Assembly (NCBI GenBank): GCA_021780575.1
Contig: JAJXYL010000033.1
Span: 1-7,833, forward strand
Direction of reading: 5' to 3'
Length of the DNA stretch: 7,833 bases
From: a bacterium
GTDB lineage: Bacteria > Patescibacteriota > Minisyncoccia > Phycocordibacterales > Phycocordibacteraceae
The notes under the pieces are model-generated. The model saw only the letters and a program-made list of their open reading frames with translations. It was not told the DNA's origin and did not search any database. This document shows, in pieces, positions 1 through 4,909 of this stretch (its first letter is position 1; each line of letters opens with the position of its first letter). Made by a program: the position numbers and the translations under genes.

Positions 1-29
1 CATCTTCCGCGAGCTTAAGGCCCTGTAGG

Positions 30-57
30 TTGCAGAGCGTTTCCAAATAGGTATAGT
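30..57 (+). promoter_or_regulatory. Promoter of the initiator tRNA
   Basis: TTGCAG at 30-35 and TATAGT at 52-57 are separated by 16 bases, and the -10 box ends 8 bases before the first tRNA base. The -10 matches the sigma70 consensus at five of six positions; the -35 is weaker. The nine bases TATAGTATT recur at 300-308 ahead of the ATPase gene. Seen in sequence; activity is inferred. Confidence 0.55.
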
Positions 58-65
58 ATTTACAT

Positions 66-136
66 AGCGGGGTAGAGGAGAGGTACCTCGGGAGGCTCAT
101 AACCTCCAGACGCCGGTTCGATTCCGGCCCCCGCAA
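66..136 (+). tRNA. Initiator tRNA-fMet (CAU anticodon)
   Basis: A complete cloverleaf can be folded. The acceptor stem pairs 67-72 with 129-134, the D stem 75-78 with 86-89, the anticodon stem 91-95 with 103-107, and the T stem 112-116 with 124-128. The anticodon CAT is at 98-100 in the loop CTCATAA. Three traits mark it as the initiator rather than elongator tRNA-Met: the 1-72 pair is open (A66 opposite A135), the D stem has A11-U24 (purine-pyrimidine), and the anticodon stem is G/C-rich next to the loop. The initiator hallmark of three G-C pairs is altered, since the 29-41 pair is A93-U105. The D loop (7 nt) and variable loop (4 nt) are short. After the discriminator A136 the DNA reads CAC, so the full CCA end is not encoded. 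Confidence 0.93.
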
Positions 137-207
137 CACGGTTGTGACGTCAGAAACCAGTACCGTCCCCCATTGGGGCCAGTACAGTACCGCTCGGCAT
201 CACGTAA

Positions 208-253
208 GCAAAAGCCACTCGAGAGAACGGCTTTTGCGGGAATTTATTTTTTT
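208..253 (+). terminator. Intrinsic terminator-like stem-loop after the tRNA
   Basis: GCAAAAGCC (208-216) and GGCTTTTGC (229-237) form a perfect 9-bp stem with a 12-base loop. A T-rich tract (TTTATTTTTTT, about 243-253) follows, after GGGAA. This fits rho-independent termination of tRNA transcription before the ATPase gene. The short spacer between stem and T tract makes it slightly imperfect. Confidence 0.6.
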
Positions 254-299
254 GACCAAGTTTCTTGAAAGAGAAGGTCATCGTGTCGAGAGGCGTGTT

Positions 300-315
300 T
301 ATAGTATTCTATAAA
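300..315 (+). promoter_or_regulatory. Putative promoter -10 region of the P-type ATPase gene
   Basis: Overlapping -10-like hexamers TATAGT (300-305), TATTCT (305-310) and TATAAA (310-315) lie directly before the ATG at 318. If TATTCT is used, transcription would begin at or next to the start codon and give a leaderless mRNA; TATAGT would give a leader of about 5 bases. No convincing -35 box is visible at the right spacing, so the assignment rests on the -10 alone. Confidence 0.4.
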
Positions 316-317
316 GA

Positions 318-2654
318 ATGATCGGGTCAGAACTTTTGAATCAAAGAGGGATCGAAGAAGGCGATCTCGTAAGGCTTCGTTCCGAATTTGGCTACAACGA
401 ATTGCCCCAGAAGCGAGAGAATCTTTTTCTCCTGTATATACAAAACTTCTGGAGTCCGCTCGCCTGGATCATGGAAACAATGATCGTCGTTAGCGCGATT
501 TCGGGGAATACCTTAGAAAGCTTTCTCATTGCCGCCCTGCTGGTTATCAATTCCCTCATTTACATTTATCAGCGACACTCGGCCGATGCGGCGCTCGCCA
601 CCCTAAGCCGTACTATCCAGGTGACCGCGCGCGTTTTCCGCGATGGTACGTGGGGCATGCTGCCGGCACGGGAGCTATTGCCCGGAGATGTGGTGCGTTT
701 GCGCACGGGCGATGTCATTGCCGCAGATGCCCGTCTCCTTGAAGGGAACCTAAGCGTCGATCTCTCGCTTCTCACGGGAGAATCGTTGCCCCAGGATATT
801 CCCGCGGGAGAGGAGATCTATTCGGGGGGAATCGTAAGGCGTGGCGAAGCGACGGCACGCGTTACCGCCATTGGCAAAAGCACTAAGTTTGGCAAGACGA
901 CCGAACTTCTTGAAGTCGCGCATCCGCCAACCCACATGGAAAAGATCGTCTCGAAGGTTATCCGCTATTTATTCATGGTGAATGTTCTTGTGGCCGTCAT
1001 CGTCGTCTTGTTCGGCGCGCTGGCCCACGTTCAGACGCTGCAGATTATAAATTTCGTCATCGTCCTGTTACTCACTTCAGTCCCCGTAGCTTTCCCGACG
1101 ATGTTTATCGTCGCTCAAAGCTACGGAGCGCTTCAGTTAAGTACGCGGGAAGGGGGGAGCGTCTTGGTTCGAAGGCTCGCTGCGGTGCAGGAGGCCGCAA
1201 GCATGGATGTGCTCTGTAGCGATAAGACCGGAACGCTGACGCAAAACAGACTCGCTGTTTCTGAGGTCGCTGCGCTTGGTGCGCATACGCAGGAAGAGTT
1301 GCTATCGCTCGCCGCCGCGGCGAGCGATGAATCAGACGAAGATGCTATTGACCGGGCGATATTGCGCTACGCTAGCGGGAGGAATATTCACGCGCGCTCA
1401 CGCCGTATTTTCACGCCGTTCAATTTCACCACAAAGCGCACCGAAGCCACCGTCACCTGTGATGGCGTTGACGTGAGGGTTGAGAAGGGCTTGCCGTCTG
1501 TCCTTTTAACCGACCAGACATTGCTGCGGGAAGATGCTCTGGTTGCCGTTGGCGGTATGAGTGCCCGTGGGTTGCGCGTGCTTGCGGTGGTTATGGAACA
1601 CGGGAGTACACGCGAATGCGTCGGACTTATCGGCCTCGCTGATCCCATACGGGCGGACGCACCGCAACTCATCAAGGAGCTTGAAGCGCTGGGTGTTCGC
1701 GTACTGATGATTACGGGTGATGGATTGCTTACCGCTAAGGCCATCGCCTCGGAACTTGGGCTTACCGGAGAAGTTTTTACGCCGAAAGAATTGAAAGAGA
1801 ACTCAGATCTCGCATTCACCGGCTCAGTCTGCGCGGAAGCTTATCCCGAGGATAAGCTCGCCATTGTTACCGCTCTGCAGAAAGCGGGCCATTCCGTTGG
1901 GATGACCGGAGACGGCGTGAACGATGCGCCGGCGTTGCGCCAGGCGGAGGTGGGGATCGCGGTAGAGAGCGCCGCAGAGGTGGCCAAGCAATCGGCGAGC
2001 CTCATTCTCACGAGCCAGGGCCTCGAAGGCGTGCAGGAGGCCGTACGCATCAGCCGTAGTGTGTATTTGCGTATCCACACCTGGGTGTTGAATAAAGTAG
2101 TGAAATCAATCGAGGTGCTGCTTATTACGACACTCGTCTTTTTCATGACGCAATCGTACATTCTGACTCCGCTACTGGGCGTGTTGATACTTTTTGCGAA
2201 TGATTTTGTGGTTATTTCGATTGCCACCGATACCACTAAGCCGCTTACGGTGCCGGCGAGATGGAACGTTCGTTCCTTGGTTATGGGCGCGGCGCTTATC
2301 TCGCTAATCCCTTTCCTGTTAGTGCTGCTCATGTATGGCCTCGCGCATTCCCTCGGCTACACAATAGATACTCTGAGGACGGTAGTATTTACTGCACTCA
2401 TCTATTTTTCAGCAGGGACGCTTCTGGCGTTACGGACGCAGGAACATGGGTGGAAGATCGCTCCAAGTAAAGCACTCGGTCTTTCGTTGTGCTTCTCAGT
2501 AGTGCTCGCAACGGTTCTTTCCGGCTTCGGCATCCTGATTGCCCCAATACCAGCCGGACTTTTCCTCATACTCGCGAGCTACGCGGTACTTGATTTCTTC
2601 GGTATAGATTTTCTTAAACGGACGCCTATTCTTCGCGCCTTGATTTTCAAATAA
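318..2654 (+). CDS. P-type proton-exporting ATPase (P3A, Pma1-like)
   Basis: A 778-residue pump that probably uses ATP to export protons across the cytoplasmic membrane. All P-type signatures are present: TGES at 153-156 (actuator), DKTGTLT at 302-308 with phosphorylated Asp302, KGLP at 390-393 (nucleotide site, usually KGAP), ITGD at 465-468 and TGDGVND at 530-536. About ten membrane segments are arranged 2+2+6. The P3A assignment rests on FNFTTKRTEAT near 368-378, PVAFP at 256-260, LLVINS in M2 with Asn78, and AND in M6 with Asp629. Asn78 and Asp629 align by eye with the proton-site Asn106 and Asp684 of plant AHA2. The M5 Arg655 of AHA2 has no obvious counterpart; Glu599 lies near that place. 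There is no N-terminal metal-binding domain and no long C-terminal regulatory tail. The ATG at 318 gives the family's usual N-terminus. No ribosome-binding site is seen. The specificity is inferred; another cation is possible. Confidence 0.92.
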   Translation: MIGSELLNQRGIEEGDLVRLRSEFGYNELPQKRENLFLLYIQNFWSPLAWIMETMIVVSAISGNTLESFLIAALLVINSLIYIYQRHSADAALATLSRTIQVTARVFRDGTWGMLPARELLPGDVVRLRTGDVIAADARLLEGNLSVDLSLLTGESLPQDIPAGEEIYSGGIVRRGEATARVTAIGKSTKFGKTTELLEVAHPPTHMEKIVSKVIRYLFMVNVLVAVIVVLFGALAHVQTLQIINFVIVLLLTSVPVAFPTMFIVAQSYGALQLSTREGGSVLVRRLAAVQEAASMDVLCSDKTGTLTQNRLAVSEVAALGAHTQEELLSLAAAASDESDEDAIDRAILRYASGRNIHARSRRIFTPFNFTTKRTEATVTCDGVDVRVEKGLPSVLLTDQTLLREDALVAVGGMSARGLRVLAVVMEHGSTRECVGLIGLADPIRADAPQLIKELEALGVRVLMITGDGLLTAKAIASELGLTGEVFTPKELKENSDLAFTGSVCAEAYPEDKLAIVTALQKAGHSVGMTGDGVNDAPALRQAEVGIAVESAAEVAKQSASLILTSQGLEGVQEAVRISRSVYLRIHTWVLNKVVKSIEVLLITTLVFFMTQSYILTPLLGVLILFANDFVVISIATDTTKPLTVPARWNVRSLVMGAALISLIPFLLVLLMYGLAHSLGYTIDTLRTVVFTALIYFSAGTLLALRTQEHGWKIAPSKALGLSLCFSVVLATVLSGFGILIAPIPAGLFLILASYAVLDFFGIDFLKRTPILRALIFK

Positions 2655-2826
2655 AAAAGGAAGCGCCTGTGCGTTTTGCGTCTCGAATCGAGCTCTGGCC
2701 AGGTTATTGCAGTCTCAGCTCCAGACGCAGAAGGAACAAGACCGGTTACAAACACTTGCCGATAACGAGCAGGAGAGTTGGGATATTTTCAGTTGTCGTT
2801 TCTAACTCAAAATCAACGGAAACCCC

Positions 2827-3495
2827 TTAGAGGCTGTTCGCGGCTATCGCCGCATCGAATAGTTCCGGCTTCGGCGGGTGATGCGCGTCCATCGTCGCAA
2901 GGAAGTCATCGTGCGTGAGCGCGAAGCGGGGGTTAGACTCCTTTTCCGCACCGATGGTCGATGACGTGCGGCCTTGGTAGTCGTGAGCGGGGTAGACAGC
3001 AGTGTCGTCTGAAAGTAATCCGAACGTCGTGTGGAGCGAGTCGTATAGCGCTTCGCTGCTGCCCGCCTGGAAGTCGGTACGGCCTGTTCCGCCGATAAGG
3101 AGTGCGTCTCCCGTGAACACTGCGCCATCTGCAGCGATAGAAATGCTTTCGTCCGTGTGACCAGGCGTCGCGATGATAGACAACTCTGTCCCGCCAAGCG
3201 TCAGCCGCTCTCCCCCAACGACAGCGAGATCTTTGTGCGGGGAAGGGGCGTGCGCGTGGCGCACCAGCCGTGCCCCCGTTCTCTTCACGATATCTGGCGC
3301 AGAGGAGATGTGGTCGGCGTGTGTGTGCGTCTCAACGACATATGTAAGGCGCGCGTCGCGTTTCGCAAGCACGGCGAGGTATGTTTCGGTCTCGATTTCT
3401 TGGGTAGGATCAATAAGGGCGGCTTCGCGAGTCACCATATCGACAAGGAGGTATGAGAGGCATCCGCGCGGAGATTGAAACGGGACGGTTTCCAT
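2827..3495 (-). CDS. Persulfide dioxygenase (ETHE1-type metallo-beta-lactamase fold)
   Basis: A 222-residue single-domain enzyme, last gene of the sulfur operon. Family members oxidise glutathione or similar persulfide to sulfite with O2, using one ferrous iron. Numbered from the ATG at 3495, the fold motif THTHADH carries His57, His59, Asp61 and His62. PGHTDES holds His113, TGD holds Asp130, and YPAHDY holds His171. His57, His113 and Asp130 match the two-His, one-Asp iron site of ETHE1. The stretches GGTGRTDFQ and STIGAEKESNPR are typical of persulfide dioxygenases and argue against glyoxalase II. Cytoplasmic; no signal peptide. A TTG at 3501 is an alternative start that adds two residues. 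Neither start has a ribosome-binding site, and the gene begins 12 bases after the rhodanese stop, suggesting translational coupling. Substrate choice is inferred from family and context. Confidence 0.88.
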   Translation of the reverse strand: METVPFQSPRGCLSYLLVDMVTREAALIDPTQEIETETYLAVLAKRDARLTYVVETHTHADHISSAPDIVKRTGARLVRHAHAPSPHKDLAVVGGERLTLGGTELSIIATPGHTDESISIAADGAVFTGDALLIGGTGRTDFQAGSSEALYDSLHTTFGLLSDDTAVYPAHDYQGRTSSTIGAEKESNPRFALTHDDFLATMDAHHPPKPELFDAAIAANSL

Positions 3496-3507
3496 AGGCA
3501 AGCGCGG

Positions 3508-3834
3508 CTATTTTGTCGGCAAGTTGGCTGCTTGCCACGCAAGGATGCCGCCTGAAACATTCTCAGCGTGTGTCATGCCGAGACCGTGCAGGAGGTTTGT
3601 CGCCATAGAGCTTCTGCCGCCCGAGCGGCACATAACGTGAATCGAGGTATACGCCGAGAGCCGGTGAGCTTCCGCCTCCAATCGATCGAGAGGGATGTTG
3701 AGCGCGCCGGGTACGCCCACGTCGCGTACCTCGCTGCGCGTCCGCACATCAAGAAGGCAGTGTCCATCCGTACCGAGTTTTTCGTAGGCATCGGTGACGG
3801 AAACGCTTTTGGGGCCGAAGGAAAATCCGAACAT
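3508..3834 (-). CDS. Single-domain rhodanese (sulfurtransferase)
   Basis: A 108-residue rhodanese domain that would carry sulfane sulfur as a persulfide on Cys69. The sequence shows the conserved LLDVRT block (27-32), GVPGALNIP (40-48), the active-site loop CRSGGRS (69-75) and the C-terminal SGGILAW (94-100). Its length is normal for a stand-alone rhodanese. The only other cysteine is Cys26. It lies 2 bases downstream of the repressor stop codon and just upstream of the persulfide dioxygenase, so it is almost surely cotranscribed with both. In staphylococcal CstB, rhodanese and dioxygenase domains are fused in one protein; here they are separate. A likely job is moving sulfur between thiosulfate, low-molecular-weight persulfides and the dioxygenase. 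The in vivo donor and acceptor cannot be told from sequence. Confidence 0.92.
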   Translation of the reverse strand: MFGFSFGPKSVSVTDAYEKLGTDGHCLLDVRTRSEVRDVGVPGALNIPLDRLEAEAHRLSAYTSIHVMCRSGGRSSMATNLLHGLGMTHAENVSGGILAWQAANLPTK

Positions 3835-3836
3835 GT

Positions 3837-4103
3837 TTAGGAAAGGGAATAGACGGAGCTGATAATGGTGTCGAGTTCGGTCGCAAAGCGCGCAGAATCC
3901 TTCTGCTCAACGACGCAGCGCTTCGCATACGCCCGAGAGAACGCTTCAGCGAAGCGCTTCAGTCCAGCGCTCGCCGCCTTCACCTGAATCAAGATGCGCG
4001 CGCAGTCCGCGTTCTCGTTGGTTTCGAGCGCGCGTTTCAGGGCGCCTACCTGGCCCTCGATTCGGGACAGGCGATTTATAAGGTCAGTCTTTGAAGTCGT
4101 CAT
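3837..4103 (-). CDS. CsoR/CstR-family transcriptional repressor (likely persulfide sensor)
   Basis: An 88-residue all-helical regulator, first gene of the sulfur operon. The N-terminal LINRLSRIEGQV (8-19) is the DUF156 (CsoR/RcnR/FrmR) signature. The family's thiols are Cys34 and Cys63, spaced as in CsoR, but the copper-ligating His four residues before the second Cys is Tyr59. Retaining both cysteines while losing the His fits CstR-type persulfide sensors better than Cu(I) sensors. When the two cysteines are linked by a sulfur bridge, such repressors release DNA. A palindromic operator sits in its promoter, so autoregulation is likely. The ATG at 4103 gives the usual MTTSKTDLINRL start; ATG 4112 is a close alternative. 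A TTG at 4157 would lie within the operator and is rejected. The rhodanese gene starts 2 bases after the stop. Formaldehyde or nickel sensing is less likely. Confidence 0.9.
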   Translation of the reverse strand: MTTSKTDLINRLSRIEGQVGALKRALETNENADCARILIQVKAASAGLKRFAEAFSRAYAKRCVVEQKDSARFATELDTIISSVYSLS

Positions 4104-4128
4104 GTGGTGCATAATTATTGACGGGAAT

Positions 4129-4157
4129 ACTCTAGCATACCCCTGGGGGGTATGCAA
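4129..4157 (-). promoter_or_regulatory. Promoter of the repressor-rhodanese-dioxygenase operon
   Basis: On the minus strand, TTGCAT (4157-4152) and TAGAGT (4134-4129) are exactly 17 bases apart, the optimal sigma70 spacing. The predicted start point is near 4122, leaving a leader of only about 10 to 20 bases. Nearly all of the 17-base spacer is filled by the palindromic operator, so bound repressor would block polymerase directly. Confidence 0.6.
4135..4155. promoter_or_regulatory. Probable CsoR/CstR-family operator (perfect 9-3-9 palindrome)
   Basis: GCATACCCC (4135-4143), centre TGG, then GGGGTATGC (4147-4155): perfect 9-base arms. An A/T-flanked C tract facing a G tract is the known operator type of CsoR, RcnR and CstR regulators. 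It lies directly ahead of a gene for such a regulator. No second copy was found by eye elsewhere in the window. Confidence 0.75.
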
Positions 4158-4175
4158 GGGGTGACGCAGGCCGGG

Positions 4176-4190
4176 GCCGATTTTATCGGC
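4176..4190. repeat. Short stem-loop between the peroxiredoxin and repressor genes
   Basis: GCCGAT (4176-4181), loop TTT, then ATCGGC (4185-4190): a perfect 6-bp hairpin in the 61-base stretch between the peroxiredoxin stop and the operator. It has no T tract on the minus strand, so it is not a canonical terminator, and read-through from peroxiredoxin into the sulfur operon is possible. Confidence 0.35.
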
Positions 4191-4216
4191 GTATATATGG
4201 TCCAGGAATAAAGCCC

Positions 4217-4780
4217 CTAGCGGGCGTTCTCTTTCAGGTAGCTAAGCATAGTCTCCGCGCCCGACACTTCGAACGGATCGTCAGGGTAGTCGTCGGAGAG
4301 TCCAGGTTCGATAAAAAGCCTTTGAATCACGCCGTCGTCAACGAGCATGGAGTAGCGCCAGCTGCGTTCTCCGAAGCCGAGGTTCTCTTTCTTTACGAGC
4401 ATTCCCATTTTCTTGGTAAACGCCGCATTGCCGTCGGGAAGCATCTTCACTTTCGTGATGCCGAGCTTGTCCGCCCACTGCTTCATAACGAATGCGTCGT
4501 TGACCGAGAGGCAGTAGATCTCGTCGACGCCAAGCTTCTTCATCTCGTCATAAGCGGCCTCAAAGCCAGGGGCGTGCGTGGTGGAGCAGGTCGGCGTGAA
4601 GGCGCCCGGAAGGCCGAAGACGACCACTTTCTTTCCCCTGAATATCTCCTTTGACGAGACGTCCTGCCAGCGGTACGGATTCTCGCCGCCGATAGACTCG
4701 TCGCGAACGCGGGTCTTGAAGACAATCTCGGGAACATGCGCTCCTTCTTGCAGTGGTGTATGAGCCATAGCCGGTTTCAT
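4217..4780 (-). CDS. Peroxiredoxin, Prx5 type (thiol peroxidase)
   Basis: A 187-residue (from ATG 4780) cytoplasmic peroxidase that reduces H2O2 or organic hydroperoxides using a cysteine. The catalytic block LPGAFTPTCS shows the P-x3-T-x2-C pattern, with Pro58, Thr62 and peroxidatic Cys65. The supporting Arg142 is in RSWRYS. YCLSVND (89-95) and KMLPDGNAAFTKKMGM are further Prx5-family blocks. A second cysteine, Cys90, is present; whether it resolves the disulfide is unknown. There is no fused glutaredoxin domain. Relative to short bacterial Prx5 proteins there is an N-terminal insert, TRVRDESIGGENPYRW, shared with a known subgroup. ATG 4768 is a possible alternative start. A GTG at 4828 would add a signal-like N-terminus but lies upstream of the predicted promoter, so it is not preferred. 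The gene points into the sulfur operon, suggesting a shared redox role. Confidence 0.9.
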   Translation of the reverse strand: MKPAMAHTPLQEGAHVPEIVFKTRVRDESIGGENPYRWQDVSSKEIFRGKKVVVFGLPGAFTPTCSTTHAPGFEAAYDEMKKLGVDEIYCLSVNDAFVMKQWADKLGITKVKMLPDGNAAFTKKMGMLVKKENLGFGERSWRYSMLVDDGVIQRLFIEPGLSDDYPDDPFEVSGAETMLSYLKENAR

Positions 4781-4799
4781 TAATGAGTAAGTGGGTGCA

Positions 4800-4808
4800 A
4801 GTATAACA
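4800..4808 (-). promoter_or_regulatory. Extended -10 promoter of the peroxiredoxin gene
   Basis: The minus strand reads TGTTATACT (4808-4800), an extended -10 (TG-n-TATACT) with five of six consensus bases in the hexamer. No good -35 is seen, as is usual for extended -10 promoters. The predicted start point near 4793 leaves the first downstream ATG at 4780, which supports that start over the GTG at 4828. Confidence 0.5.
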
Positions 4809-4835
4809 AAAAGCGTTTTGATGCGCACGGCCGAT

Positions 4836-4867
4836 GCCGTCTCCGTCGCGGTTGCGCAGGAGACGGC
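4836..4867. repeat. Inverted repeat between the divergent promoters
   Basis: GCCGTCTCC (4836-4844) and GGAGACGGC (4859-4867) are perfect 9-base arms with a 14-base centre that can itself pair (GCG with CGC). It covers the -35 box of the adaptor promoter. Related ACGGC/GCCGT pieces lie at 4827-4840 and 4863-4870. It could be an operator for a divergent regulator or an RNA hairpin; no regulator is visible nearby for it. Confidence 0.45.
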
Positions 4868-4880
4868 CGTCTGATATAGT
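4852..4880 (+). promoter_or_regulatory. Promoter of the adaptor-adaptor-MFS operon
   Basis: TTGCGC (4852-4857) and TATAGT (4875-4880) are 17 bases apart, and TG at 4872-4873 makes the -10 an extended one. The predicted start is near 4887, giving a leader of about 23 bases before the ATG at 4910. The -35 lies inside the inverted repeat at 4836-4867. Confidence 0.6.
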
Positions 4881-4909
4881 TCGACTACCTAAGTAATTGT
4901 ACGGTTTGT

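Noticed and set aside
2..28. Possible C-terminal tail of an upstream gene (IFRELKAL then TAG)
   Set aside because: Only eight codons are inside the window and other frames are also open that briefly; it is plausible as a gene end but cannot be supported.
1388..1819. 143-codon open frame on the minus strand inside the ATPase gene
   Set aside because: It lies fully within the conserved ATPase coding region and shows no family motif; it is a frame shadow.
4104..4157. N-terminal extension of the repressor from a TTG start
   Set aside because: The TTG is part of the -35/operator region, and family members start at MTTSK-like sequence, so the extension would not be transcribed.
4781..4828. Signal-peptide-like extension of the peroxiredoxin (MRIKTLFVILAP...) from a GTG start
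   Set aside because: It resembles a Sec signal ending AMA, but the -10 box TGTTATACT lies inside it and the c-region has a Lys; an internal ATG start fits the cytoplasmic family. A transcript starting further upstream would revive it.
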